Part shown: piece by piece, positions 24,789 through 33,042 of the stretch
Layout: the number at the start of each line of letters is the position of its first letter
Numbering within the stretch: position 1 is the first letter of the stretch
Notes under the pieces: generated by a model
Seen by the model: only the letters and a program-made list of their open reading frames with translations
What the model was told of the DNA's origin: nothing
The model's database searches: none
Program-made: the position numbers and the translations under genes
Assembly: GCA_036268295.1 (NCBI GenBank)
Contig: DATAUK010000026.1
Location: forward strand, 1 to 64,000
DNA from: DATAUK01 sp036268295
GTDB taxonomy: Bacteria > Actinomycetota > Actinomycetes > JAFAQI01
Direction of reading: 5' to 3'
DNA: 64,000 nucleotides

Positions 24789-25753
24789 ACCGCAACCTCA
24801 TCAGGTGCCGGGACGATGGCCTCATCCGGTGCCGTCATTGCCGGCTTGCGGCGCAGGATCACGATCACCGCGATGACCACCGCCACAGTGGCGATAACGG
24901 ATCGGATCGTGAACGGCTCGCTCAGGATGGTCGCGCCGAGGATCACCGCCACGACCGGGTTGACGAAGGCGTACGTCGTGACCAGTGACAGCTCGGCGTT
25001 GCGAAGCAGCCATACGTAGGCGGTGTAGGCGACCAGCGATCCGGCGACGACGAGAAAAGTGAACGCCAGCAACGCATGCAGCGTGAACTCGTCGCTGTGT
25101 AGTCCGGCGAACTCACCGCTCGCGGCCGCGCCGATGAAGCATCCGATGCCGCCGCATAGCATCTGCATCCCGGTGGCCACCAGCGGTCGGCGGACGGTCG
25201 GCGCGGTCGTCGAATAGACCGATCCTGATGCCCATGACAGCGCCGCGAGGACGACGATCAGGGTGCCCGCCACGCTGATCCGGCCGCTGCCGGTGCCGAC
25301 CACTAGAGCAGCGACCCCGGCAAAGCCGAGCACGAGACCGACAAGATGGGTGGCACCGAGCCGCTCGCGGCCGAGCGCAGCCGCGATCAACGCGACCAGG
25401 ATCGGGATGGTTGCCAGAATGACCGCGGCGGTGCCGGACGGGATCCGCTTCTCCGCGATCGAGACCAGCCCGTTGCCGCCGAACGCGAGTGCCAAGCCGA
25501 TGATGGCCGCGGCGTACCACTGCCTCGCGCCGAGCGGATCGGGCTTGCCGTCCGGTGCCGGCCGGTGCCACGTGCACACGAGCATCAGTCCGCCCGCGAG
25601 GGTGAAGCGCGCGCCGGCGATCATCAGCGGGGGCAGTCCGTGGCCGTGGCTGGGATGCACCGCGACGCGGATCGCGAGATAGGTCGATCCCCAGAGCAGG
25701 TAGACCGCCCAGAGCGCCAGCCAGATCTTGGCCCGACTCGGTGCAGTGCTCAC
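24785..25753 (-). CDS. EamA-family membrane transporter
   Basis: 322 residues from GTG 25753 (VSTAPSRAKIWLALW); the upstream extension of 56 residues is not transporter-like and overlaps the clpS promoter region. About ten hydrophobic helices form two EamA repeats: the first begins ALWAVYLLWGSTYLAIRVA, the second begins after residue 160. Conserved motifs include LILATIPILVALIAA and VNPVVAVILGATI. The substrate is unknown. Its four-base overlap with pncB puts a metabolite transporter in the same transcript as NAD salvage, so it may carry a pyridine or related compound; this is inference. It is divergent from clpS, 67 bases away. Confidence 0.85.
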   Translation of the reverse strand: MSTAPSRAKIWLALWAVYLLWGSTYLAIRVAVHPSHGHGLPPLMIAGARFTLAGGLMLVCTWHRPAPDGKPDPLGARQWYAAAIIGLALAFGGNGLVSIAEKRIPSGTAAVILATIPILVALIAAALGRERLGATHLVGLVLGFAGVAALVVGTGSGRISVAGTLIVVLAALSWASGSVYSTTAPTVRRPLVATGMQMLCGGIGCFIGAAASGEFAGLHSDEFTLHALLAFTFLVVAGSLVAYTAYVWLLRNAELSLVTTYAFVNPVVAVILGATILSEPFTIRSVIATVAVVIAVIVILRRKPAMTAPDEAIVPAPDEVAV

Positions 25754-25820
25754 AGCTTCGACACTAGTAAGCGGGTTCCACTGGTTTCCGCCACCGAGTT
25801 GCTGGTGAGACGATGGGGCC

Positions 25821-26111
25821 GTGACAGCCCCGGCGATCGAACAGACGCAGCGGCCTGACTCGCACGAGACGGCTGAGCCTGACCGGCCGTGGGTGACGAT
25901 CGTCTGGAACGACCCGATCAACTTGATGACCTACGTCACGTGGGTGTTCCAGAAGCTCTTCGGCTACAACCGCGAGAAGGCGACCCGGCTGATGCTCGAC
26001 GTCCATCACAAGGGTCGCGCGGCGGTGTCGTCCGGCAGCCGCGAGCAGATGGAGCTCGACGTTGCGCGGCTTCATGCGGCCGGCCTGTGGGCCACCTTGC
26101 AGCAGGACTGA
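25821..26111 (+). CDS. clpS: ATP-dependent Clp protease adaptor ClpS
   Basis: 96 residues from GTG 25821. The ClpS core is VTIVWNDPINLMTYVTWVFQ, then FGYNREKATRLMLDVHHKGRAAV. It binds N-degron substrates and hands them to ClpAP/ClpCP in the cytoplasm. The disordered N-terminus (TAPAIEQTQRPDSHETAEPD) is typical. Its stop overlaps the next gene's ATG by one base (TGATG). First gene of the block shared with mycobacteria. Confidence 0.93.
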   Translation: MTAPAIEQTQRPDSHETAEPDRPWVTIVWNDPINLMTYVTWVFQKLFGYNREKATRLMLDVHHKGRAAVSSGSREQMELDVARLHAAGLWATLQQD

Positions 26112-26680
26112 TGGGCTCGGTACGCCGTCGCGGCGAACACATCCGACTCTCGCTGACCGCGGCTGACGCCGCGATCGTGGTCAGCCTGACGTCCCAGGTG
26201 CTCGAGCTGCTTGGTGACGTCGACGCGCCGCCGGCGGGTGAAGAGTCGTTGCAGGATCTCCTCGACGGCTCACAGGAGCCGGTGCCACCGCCACGCGACG
26301 CGGCGCTGCGGCGGCTACTGCCGGACGGCTACCGCGAGGACGACGCCGCTTCGGCGGAGTTCCGGCGGCTGACCGAGGCTGATCTGCGCGCCGCCAAGCG
26401 CACCGGCCTGACCCGCATCGTCAGCGACCTGCTCTCACCCGAGGCGGCACAACGCGGTGGCGCGGTTCGGCTCGATCTCGACGACGAGGCGGCCGAGATC
26501 TGGCTGATCGCCTTGAACGACGTACGGCTGACGTTCGGCACCCGGATCGAGGTCCGCGAGGACATGGACGACGAGCGGATGAGCCTGCCGGTGGACTCGC
26601 AGCGCTACGCCGAAATCGCGACGTACGACTGGTTTTCTTGGCTGCAGGACGCGATCCTGCGTGCGCTGACCGACGAGTGA
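26111..26680 (+). CDS. DUF2017 family protein
   Basis: 189 residues from ATG 26111. The pattern RRRGEHIRLSLTAADAAIVVSL, RRLLPDGYREDDAASAEFRRLTE and WLIALNDVRLTFGTRIEV matches DUF2017, which is always next to clpS in actinobacteria. Function unknown. It is helical and acidic, with no membrane segment. Overlap with clpS by one base indicates coupling; the metalloprotease gene begins 18 bases after its stop. Confidence 0.88.
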   Translation: MGSVRRRGEHIRLSLTAADAAIVVSLTSQVLELLGDVDAPPAGEESLQDLLDGSQEPVPPPRDAALRRLLPDGYREDDAASAEFRRLTEADLRAAKRTGLTRIVSDLLSPEAAQRGGAVRLDLDDEAAEIWLIALNDVRLTFGTRIEVREDMDDERMSLPVDSQRYAEIATYDWFSWLQDAILRALTDE

Positions 26681-26697
26681 CGTCGTACTCTCGCGCC

Positions 26698-27105
26698 GTG
26701 CTGAAAATCTCCACTGGTCTTCGCGACGAGATCGTCGCGCACGCGCGCCGCGACCATCCGGACGAGGCGTGCGGCGTGATCGCCGGTCCGGTGGGAAGCG
26801 ACCGGCCGGAGCGATTCGTGCCGATGCTCAACGCGGCGCGGTCGCCGACCTTCTACGAGTTCGACTCGATGGAGCAGCTGCGGGTGTGGCGCGAGATGGA
26901 CGACTGCGACGAGGAGCCGGTTGTCATCTACCACTCACACACCGCCACCGAGGCGCGCCCGTCTCGGACCGACATCAACCTGGCCGGCGAGCCGGGCGCG
27001 CACTACGTCCTGGTCTCGACCCGCTCGCCCGAGGAGACCGAGTTCCGCAGCTTCCGGATCGTCGACGGCGAGGTCAGCGAGGAGCCGGTCGAGATCCTCG
27101 GCTGA
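26698..27105 (+). CDS. JAMM/MPN+ metalloprotease Mec-like (M67)
   Basis: 135 residues from GTG 26698. The JAMM zinc motif is complete: Glu in DEACGVIAGPV, then H-S-H-x7-S-x2-D in YHSHTATEARPSRTD. In mycobacteria the homolog Mec cleaves cysteine from the C-terminus of the sulfur carrier CysO, and the next two genes here are the cysO- and cysM-like genes. So this is very likely the same cysteine-release step. Cytoplasmic. An upstream frame extends to 26638 but overlaps the DUF2017 gene. Confidence 0.9.
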   Translation: MLKISTGLRDEIVAHARRDHPDEACGVIAGPVGSDRPERFVPMLNAARSPTFYEFDSMEQLRVWREMDDCDEEPVVIYHSHTATEARPSRTDINLAGEPGAHYVLVSTRSPEETEFRSFRIVDGEVSEEPVEILG

Positions 27106-27178
27106 AGATCGATCCGGCTAGCGTCGTCCGGCGAGACCGGAATCTGGCGGCGTACCGCCGTGTTGGGAGGATGTGACC

Positions 27179-27454
27179 ATGGCCATCGAAGCGCGCATCC
27201 CGACCATCCTCCGCAACTACACCGACGGCGCCAAGTCGGTCGAAGGCAGCGGGCAGACCCTCGGCGAGCTGTTCGTCGACCTCGATCGCCGCCATGAAGG
27301 GCTGCGGGCGAGGCTGGTCGGCGAGGACGGCTCGCTGCAGCGTTTCGTCAACGTCTATCTCAACGACGAGGACGTCCGGTTCCTCGGCGGCGCCGAGACG
27401 CCACTTTCCGACGGCGACGTCATCACGATCCTGCCTGCGGTCGCCGGCGGCTGA
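27179..27454 (+). CDS. cysO: Ubiquitin-like sulfur carrier CysO/MoaD
   Basis: 91 residues from ATG 27179, eight bases after GGGAGG. Beta-grasp fold ending in AVAGG, the Gly-Gly tail that is converted to a thiocarboxylate. The motif LQRFVNVYLNDEDVRFLGG is typical of MoaD/ThiS proteins. Between mec and cysM it fits CysO, which carries sulfur to O-phosphoserine via CysM. A GTG at 27173 is an alternative start two codons upstream. Confidence 0.88.
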   Translation: MAIEARIPTILRNYTDGAKSVEGSGQTLGELFVDLDRRHEGLRARLVGEDGSLQRFVNVYLNDEDVRFLGGAETPLSDGDVITILPAVAGG

Positions 27455-27466
27455 GCGCGCTCGCTG

Positions 27467-28417
27467 ATGGTCCGCTACGACTCGCTGCTCGCCTCGCTCG
27501 GGCACACGCCGATGATCGGTCTGCCCAACCTCTCGCCGTCCGCCGACGTACGGCTGTGGGCCAAGCTCGAGGACCGCAACCCGACCGGCTCGATCAAGGA
27601 CCGGCCGGCGATCGCAATGGTCGCCCGCGCCGAGGCAGCGGGTGAGCTGACCCCCGGCTGCACGGTGCTGGAGCCGACCTCGGGTAACACCGGGATCTCG
27701 CTGGCGATGGTGTGCAAGCTCAAGGGCTACAAGCTGATCTGCGTGATGCCGGAGAACACCTCGATCGAGCGACGGCAGCTGCTGGAGATGTACGGCGCGC
27801 AGATTCGCACCTCGCCCGCCGCGGGTGGGTCGAACGAGGCGGTCGCGGTTGCCAAACGCCTCGCGGCCGAGAACCCGGACTGGGTGATGCTCTACCAGTA
27901 CGGCAACCCGGCCAACGCGCAGTCGCACTACGACACGACCGGCCCGGAGATCCTCGCGGACCTTCCGACGGTCACCCATTTCGTCGGCGGGCTCGGCACG
28001 ACAGGCACGTTGATGGGGGTCGGCCGGTTCCTTCGCGACAACGTGCCGGGCGTGAAGATCATCGCCGCCGAGCCGCGTTACGGCGAGCTGGTCTACGGCC
28101 TGCGCAACATCGACGAGGGCTTCATCCCGGAGCTGTACGACGCCTCGGTCCTCGACTCCCGGTTCTCGGTCGGGCCGGCGGAAGCCGTGCGGCGTACCCG
28201 CCAGCTGGTCGACGACGAGGGCATCTTCGCCGGGATCTCGACCGGCGCGATCCTGCACGCCGCGATGGCGCAGGCCGACAAGGCAGTCAAAGCCGGCGAG
28301 CGCGCCGACATTGCCTTCGTGGTCTGCGACGCCGGCTGGAAGTATCTCTCGACCGGCGCCTACGCCGGCACCCTGGACGAAGCTTCGGCGAAGCTCGAAG
28401 GCCAACTCTGGGCCTAA
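27467..28417 (+). CDS. cysM: Cysteine synthase CysM (CysO-dependent type)
   Basis: 316 residues. The PLP lysine is in NPTGSIKDRPA; the phosphate loop is GGLGTTGTLMGVG, and the substrate loop is PTSGNTGISLAM. In mycobacteria CysM uses O-phosphoserine and CysO-thiocarboxylate to make a CysO-cysteine adduct that Mec cleaves. The flexible C-terminal tail AYAGTLDEASAKLEG is like that class. ATG 27467 follows cysO by 12 bases. Together mec-cysO-cysM form a complete route that resists oxidative stress. Confidence 0.92.
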   Translation: MVRYDSLLASLGHTPMIGLPNLSPSADVRLWAKLEDRNPTGSIKDRPAIAMVARAEAAGELTPGCTVLEPTSGNTGISLAMVCKLKGYKLICVMPENTSIERRQLLEMYGAQIRTSPAAGGSNEAVAVAKRLAAENPDWVMLYQYGNPANAQSHYDTTGPEILADLPTVTHFVGGLGTTGTLMGVGRFLRDNVPGVKIIAAEPRYGELVYGLRNIDEGFIPELYDASVLDSRFSVGPAEAVRRTRQLVDDEGIFAGISTGAILHAAMAQADKAVKAGERADIAFVVCDAGWKYLSTGAYAGTLDEASAKLEGQLWA

Positions 28418-28598
28418 CCCGGCGTTTGTGATGCGTTGGCCTCCGTGGCCCGGTTCATTACCCAAGATGCCGGCCCAGCCGTATCGCAACTGCCGATAGC
28501 CGGCCAGCTCGTTGCGGTTGTCGCGTCTCATGTCTCTCCAGATCCCGGGCTCCGGGCGGTTCAGGACAGTTCACAAACCGGGCGGATAGATTGCGGGC

Positions 28599-29414
28599 GT
28601 GGATGCGCCATTGGGAATCTTCGATAGCGGGGTCGGCGGCCTGACGGTTGCGCGTGCCGTTCTCGACCAGTTGCCTGCCGAATCGGTGGTCTACGTCGGC
28701 GACACCGCCAACTCGCCGTACGGCCCGCGCCGGATCGCTGACGTCCGGGCGCTCGCGCTTGGCGTAATGGACGCCCTGGTCGAGACCCACGGCGTGAAGC
28801 TGCTCGTCATCGCCTGCAACTCGGCAAGCGCTGCCTGCTTGCGCGACGCCCGCGAGCGCTACCCGATCCCGGTCGTCGAGGTGATCCAGCCGGCGGTACG
28901 CCGGGCCGTCGCCGCTACCCGAAACGGCAAGGTCGGCGTCATCGGCACCGCGGCAACGGTCAACAGCCGGGCGTACAACGACGCGTTCGCGGCTGCGCCG
29001 CAGATCGAGCTCACGACGGTCGCGTGCCCGCGGTTCGTGGGGTTCGTCGAGCGCGGTGACACCAGTAGCGCCGAGCTGCTCGCAGTTGCCGAGGAATACC
29101 TCGAGCCGATCGTGACCGCCGGCGTCGACACCCTGGTGCTCGGCTGCACCCATTACCCGCTGCTGACCGGCGTCATCTCCTACGTCGTCGGCGACGTCGT
29201 GACCTTGGTGTCCAGCGCCGAGGAGACCGCGAAGGACGTCTATCGCGAGCTGGCGAGAACGGTTGGCTTCCGGGACGAGTCGCTCGGCTCACCGCAACAT
29301 CAGTTCCTCGCGACCGGCGATCCCCAGCCGTTCGCCCAGCTCGGCCGGCGCTTCCTCGGACCGGAGATCGGCGACGTCGCTGCCGCGCGCCATGAGGACC
29401 CGGCCCGGTCGTGA
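28599..29414 (+). CDS. murI: Glutamate racemase MurI
   Basis: 271 residues from GTG 28599. Catalytic cysteines are in IACNSASAA and LGCTHYPLL; GIFDSGVGGLTVARA and VYVGDTANSPYGPR are family signatures. It makes D-glutamate for peptidoglycan. In mycobacteria a rhomboid protease gene lies between cysM and murI; here only 181 non-coding bases separate them. The stop overlaps the next start (GTGA) by four bases. Confidence 0.93.
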   Translation: MDAPLGIFDSGVGGLTVARAVLDQLPAESVVYVGDTANSPYGPRRIADVRALALGVMDALVETHGVKLLVIACNSASAACLRDARERYPIPVVEVIQPAVRRAVAATRNGKVGVIGTAATVNSRAYNDAFAAAPQIELTTVACPRFVGFVERGDTSSAELLAVAEEYLEPIVTAGVDTLVLGCTHYPLLTGVISYVVGDVVTLVSSAEETAKDVYRELARTVGFRDESLGSPQHQFLATGDPQPFAQLGRRFLGPEIGDVAAARHEDPARS

Positions 29415-30160
29415 AGCTCACCATCGTCGGCGCCGCCGGCACGTTTCCCGGGCCGGCGTCGGGCTGCTCGTCGTACCTGCTCGAGCACGATGGCTTCCGG
29501 TTGCTGCTCGATGTCGGCAACGGTTCGACCGGCGCGCTGCAGGAGGCGTGCGGCCTGCTCGGGCCGGATGCGGTGATCATCAGCCACCTGCATGGCGACC
29601 ACTACCTCGACCTGATCACGTATACGTACGCGCGGCGCTATCACCCGGACGGGATGCCGCCGATGCTGCCGGTCTATGGCCCGAGCAAGATCCGCGAGGC
29701 CGTCGTCGCTGCCTACAGCCGCGACGTCAGCGAGCTGCTCGCCGAGGTCTACGACTTCCGCCCGGTCGACCGCAACAGCGTTGTCGGCATCGGCCCGTTC
29801 GAGGTGGACCTGCGCCGGGTCAGCCACCCGGTGGAGACCTACGGCATGCGGATCAGCGCCGGTGGGCGCAGCCTGGCCTACAGCGCGGACTCCGGCCGCT
29901 GCGATGAGCTGGTCGGGCTCGCGCAGGACGTCGACCTGTTCCTGTGCGAGGCGTCCTACCTCGACGGCGACGACAACCCGCCGGACATCCATCTGACCGG
30001 CCGCGAGGCCGCCGAGCACGCCGTGCGCGCCGGCGCCCACCGGCTGGTGCTCACCCACCTGGTGCCCTGGGGCGACGAGGCCCGTACGCTCGCCGAGGCC
30101 ACCAGCACCTACGACGGCGAGATCCGGGTCGCGTACCCGCTCGACGTCCACGACGTCTAG
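29411..30160 (+). CDS. Metallo-beta-lactamase-fold phosphodiesterase
   Basis: 249 residues from GTG 29411. The metal motif is SHLHGDHYLD (HxHxDH), with later AYSADSGRCDEL and LTHLVPW. It is the orthologue by position and sequence type of mycobacterial Rv1339, reported as an atypical cyclic-AMP phosphodiesterase; that activity here is inferred. It is coupled to murI by a four-base overlap and is ten bases upstream of rph. An RNase Z-like role is the alternative. Confidence 0.85.
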   Translation: MKLTIVGAAGTFPGPASGCSSYLLEHDGFRLLLDVGNGSTGALQEACGLLGPDAVIISHLHGDHYLDLITYTYARRYHPDGMPPMLPVYGPSKIREAVVAAYSRDVSELLAEVYDFRPVDRNSVVGIGPFEVDLRRVSHPVETYGMRISAGGRSLAYSADSGRCDELVGLAQDVDLFLCEASYLDGDDNPPDIHLTGREAAEHAVRAGAHRLVLTHLVPWGDEARTLAEATSTYDGEIRVAYPLDVHDV

Positions 30161-30170
30161 AGGAACCACT

Positions 30171-30896
30171 GTGAGCGAGCAACGCCCCGACGGCCGTGCC
30201 GATAACGAGCTGCGGCCGGTCACGATCACCCGCAGCTGGCTCGACCATGCCGAGGGGTCGGTGCTGGTGGAGTTCGGCCGGACCCGGGTGCTCTGCGCCG
30301 CGTCGGTCACCGAGGGCGTGCCGCGCTGGCGCAAGGGCAGCGGGCTGGGCTGGGTCACGGCGGAGTACGCGATGCTGCCGCGCGCGACCCACACCCGCAG
30401 CGACCGCGAGTCGGTGAAGGGCCGGATCGGCGGGCGGACCCATGAGATCTCGCGGCTCGTCGGTCGGTCGTTGCGCGCGGCCATCGACTACAAAGCGTTG
30501 GGGGAAAACACAATCGTGATCGACTGCGACGTGCTGCAGGCCGACGGCGGCACCCGCACGGCCGCGATCACCGGCGCGTACGTCGCACTCGCCGATGCCG
30601 TCTCCTGGCTGCGCGGCCGTGGCGCCCTTGCCGGCGAGCCATTGGTCACCTCGGTGGCCGCGGTCAGCGTCGGCATCATCGCCGGCGTGCCGCGACTCGA
30701 CCTCTGTTACGACGAGGACGTCACCGCGGAGACCGACATGAACGTCGTCTGCACCGGCAACGGAAGCTTCGTCGAGGTGCAGGGCACGGCCGAGGGCGCG
30801 CCGTTCGACCGTGCCGAGCTTGACGGCCTGCTCGACCTTGCCGTGAAGGGCTGCGCCGACCTGACCGTGCTGCAGCAGGCGGCGCTTCAGGCGTGA
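30171..30896 (+). CDS. rph: Ribonuclease PH
   Basis: 241 residues from GTG 30171. Signatures are GSVLVEFGRTRVLCAASV, SGLGWVTAEYAMLPRATH and TIVIDCDVLQADGGTRTAAI. It trims tRNA 3' ends with phosphate as cosubstrate. Length matches the family. The stop overlaps rdgB by four bases. The gene for an unusual tRNA lies just downstream of rdgB. Confidence 0.94.
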   Translation: MSEQRPDGRADNELRPVTITRSWLDHAEGSVLVEFGRTRVLCAASVTEGVPRWRKGSGLGWVTAEYAMLPRATHTRSDRESVKGRIGGRTHEISRLVGRSLRAAIDYKALGENTIVIDCDVLQADGGTRTAAITGAYVALADAVSWLRGRGALAGEPLVTSVAAVSVGIIAGVPRLDLCYDEDVTAETDMNVVCTGNGSFVEVQGTAEGAPFDRAELDGLLDLAVKGCADLTVLQQAALQA

Positions 30897-31495
30897 GCAC
30901 CACCGTCGTCCTCGCCACCCGAAATCCCGGCAAGATCGCCGAGCTGCGTCGCATCCTCGCGGACTACGACGTCGAACTCCTGGGCCTCGACGACTTCCCC
31001 GACGTACCCGAGGTCGCAGAGACCGGTGAGACGTTCGAGGCCAACGCGTTGCTCAAGGCACATGCGGTCGCCAAGGCCACCGGCCTGCTCGCCGTTGCCG
31101 ACGACAGTGGGCTGGCTGTCGCGGCACTCAACCAGATGCCAGGGATCCTCTCGGCCCGATGGTCCGGACGCCACGGCGACGATGCAGCCAACCTCGACCT
31201 GGTGCTCGCCCAGATCAGCGATGTGCCGGATGAACGGCGCGGCGCGGCGTTCGTGTGTGCCGCGGCTGCCGCGACCCCCGACGGCCGTGAGGTCGTGGCT
31301 GAAGGACAGCTCGACGGCAGGTTGCTGCGCGGGCCGCGCGGAACCAACGGGTTCGGCTACGACCCGATCTTCGTCCCGCTCGGCGGCGACCGCACAACGG
31401 CCGAGCTCGACGCCGAGGAGAAAGACGCGATCAGCCATCGCGGCAAGGCATTTCGCGCGCTGGCAGCCAGACTTGGCACCTTGCTGGGACGATAG
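30893..31495 (+). CDS. rdgB: XTP/dITP diphosphatase (RdgB/HAM1)
   Basis: 200 residues from GTG 30893. Motifs are VLATRNPGKIAELR, VADDSGLAVAAL and GFGYDPIF, followed by AISHRGKA. It removes non-canonical purine nucleotides (XTP, ITP, dITP) to protect DNA and RNA. It overlaps rph by four bases and ends seven bases before the tRNA gene. Confidence 0.94.
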   Translation: MSTTVVLATRNPGKIAELRRILADYDVELLGLDDFPDVPEVAETGETFEANALLKAHAVAKATGLLAVADDSGLAVAALNQMPGILSARWSGRHGDDAANLDLVLAQISDVPDERRGAAFVCAAAAATPDGREVVAEGQLDGRLLRGPRGTNGFGYDPIFVPLGGDRTTAELDAEEKDAISHRGKAFRALAARLGTLLGR

Positions 31496-31502
31496 GGACT
31501 GA

Positions 31503-31575
31503 GGGGTCGTAGCCCAACGGCAGAGGCACGTGCCTTAGGAGCACGCCAGTGCGGGTTCGAATCCCGCCGACCCCA
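31503..31575 (+). tRNA. tRNA with UAG anticodon (Leu-type) and a short variable loop
   Basis: A full cloverleaf of 73 bases: acceptor GGGGTCG/CGACCCC with discriminator A, a three-pair D stem (GCC/GGC), anticodon stem CGTGC/GCACG with loop CTTAGGA, variable loop CCAGT, and T arm GCGGG-TTCGAAT-CCCGC. Anticodon TAG (bases 34-36) would read CUA (Leu), and G37 fits. CCA is not encoded. Standard bacterial tRNA-Leu has a long variable arm; this one has only five bases, so its aminoacylation identity is uncertain. The gene lies seven bases after rdgB. Confidence 0.85.
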
Positions 31576-31651
31576 CTGACATCGCGGCCCGCCCCGCGCG
31601 ATCGGACATCCGACAGATTGGCTCCCACGTCCTCGCCGTAGCCTGAACATT

Positions 31652-32932
31652 GTGAGCCTCCAAGACCGACCAGTGGTTCGTCTTGGCTCATCAACCCGGT
31701 CGCGGGGCGTCCCTGAGGTCGACGTCGCGATCGTCGGTGGCGGCCCGGCCGGGCTCGCGGCCGCTGCGGAGGCCGCCAAAGGTGGGCTGAATGTCGTTGT
31801 GCTGGAACGTGCACACGCGATCGGTGAGCCGGTGCGGACCAGCGGCGGCAGCTTCGTCAAGCCGCTCAAGGCGATGGGAGTGCCGCCCCGCTGCTATCAC
31901 CCGATCCATCGGATCCGGGTGATCGGGCCGACCACGCAAGCGCTGAAGACCTACCGCCAGGCAGTCGGTTGCGTGCTCGATGTGCGGGGGACCTACCAAT
32001 GGCTGGCGCAGCAGGCGATCGAGTCGGGTGCTGAGGTTCGGTTGCGTTCCCACGTCGAGGGGCCGTTGCGTGACGAGACGGCGCCGGGAGACAGCGGTGG
32101 AGGCGGGCGGGTCCATGGCGTTGCGGTACGCGACCCGTTTCGCGGGAAGTACGAGCTGACGTCCCGGGTGGTTGTCGATGCCAGTGGGCACACCGGCTTC
32201 GTCGCGCGCGACGCCGGGCTACGGCCGGGCAACGACCGCAGCGCGGTCGGCATGGAGCTCGAGCTGCACTCACCGGCCTACGACCAGGACGAGGTCGTGT
32301 TCTGGCTGGGCGATGACGTCGCGCCGGGCGGGTACGGCTGGGCGTTTCCCTGCGGCGACGGCCGGGTGCGGCTCGGTGTCGGTGTGGTGCGCCCGGACAG
32401 CGACGCCGAGCCGCGGGTATTGCTCGAGGCGTTGCGGGCGGAGTTCGTCAGGCTGGTCGGGCCGAGCTCGGCCGACGGCGCGCTCGAGATGCACAGCGGG
32501 CTGATGCCGGTGCTGCCCCCAGATGCGACGACGCTGGTCGGCGACGGCGTCGTCGTGACCGGTGATGCTGCCGGGCAGGGATCCACCCTGCTGGGTGAGG
32601 GCATCCGCTACGCCATCCTCGCCGGCCGCGGCGCCGGCCACGCGATCGTTGCGGCCGGCGGTGACTACAGCGCCCGGGGCCTTGCGTCGTACCCGAGGCA
32701 ATGGCGGCGGACCAGCGGCCGCAACTTGAAGATTTCCTACGCGGTCAACGAGCGGATCTGCAAGTTCGGCGACTCCGACTGGGACCGCGTGATTCGCCGG
32801 ATGGACAAGCTGACACCGGGTCAGGCGGCGGCGGTCTTCTCGAGCTCGTTCAGCCCGTGGTGGGCGCTGTCGGTCCTATCGACCGACCCGTCACTGGTGC
32901 GGTCGGTCTTTCGCGCGCTGCGGTCGCGGTAG
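31652..32932 (+). CDS. FAD-dependent oxidoreductase, geranylgeranyl-reductase family
   Basis: 426 residues from GTG 31652. The FAD-binding Rossmann motif is DVAIVGGGPAGLAAAAEAAKGG. The second flavin motif is VVVTGDAAGQGSTLLGEGIRYAI. PCGDGRVRLGVGVV and GPEPVRTSGGSF-like segments match archaeal/actinobacterial geranylgeranyl reductases, which saturate isoprenoid chains such as menaquinone or lipid side chains. The true substrate is inferred. Its TAG stop (32930-32932) lies in the first copy of a 30-bp tandem repeat. Confidence 0.82.
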   Translation: MSLQDRPVVRLGSSTRSRGVPEVDVAIVGGGPAGLAAAAEAAKGGLNVVVLERAHAIGEPVRTSGGSFVKPLKAMGVPPRCYHPIHRIRVIGPTTQALKTYRQAVGCVLDVRGTYQWLAQQAIESGAEVRLRSHVEGPLRDETAPGDSGGGGRVHGVAVRDPFRGKYELTSRVVVDASGHTGFVARDAGLRPGNDRSAVGMELELHSPAYDQDEVVFWLGDDVAPGGYGWAFPCGDGRVRLGVGVVRPDSDAEPRVLLEALRAEFVRLVGPSSADGALEMHSGLMPVLPPDATTLVGDGVVVTGDAAGQGSTLLGEGIRYAILAGRGAGHAIVAAGGDYSARGLASYPRQWRRTSGRNLKISYAVNERICKFGDSDWDRVIRRMDKLTPGQAAAVFSSSFSPWWALSVLSTDPSLVRSVFRALRSR

Positions 32933-33042
32933 CGGAGCGGGATCTAGGCAGAGTCGCGGTAGCGGAGCGGGATCTAGGCAGAGTCGCGGTAGCGGAGCGG
33001 GATCTAGGCAGAGTCGCGGTAGCGGAGCGGGATCTACGCCGA
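32923..33042. repeat. Four tandem copies of a 30-bp unit spanning two convergent stop codons
   Basis: Copies at 32923-32952, 32953-32982, 32983-33012 and 33013-33042; the fourth differs only near its end (GATCTACGCC instead of GATCTAGGCA). Each copy contains CGGTAG, which ends the plus-strand flavoprotein gene in copy 1, and each contains CTA, which is the stop of the minus-strand bcp gene in copy 4. The first three copies are identical, which suggests recent expansion. Not a CRISPR: there are no spacers. Confidence 0.93.

Noticed and set aside
27074..28531. 485-codon minus-strand frame opposite cysO and cysM
   Set aside because: Pure antisense of strongly conserved genes.
29300..30484. 394-codon minus-strand frame opposite the MBL-fold and rph genes
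   Set aside because: Antisense of conserved genes with Arg/Val/Gln-rich composition.
32923..33042. CRISPR array
   Set aside because: Units are directly adjacent with no spacers and there are no cas genes.
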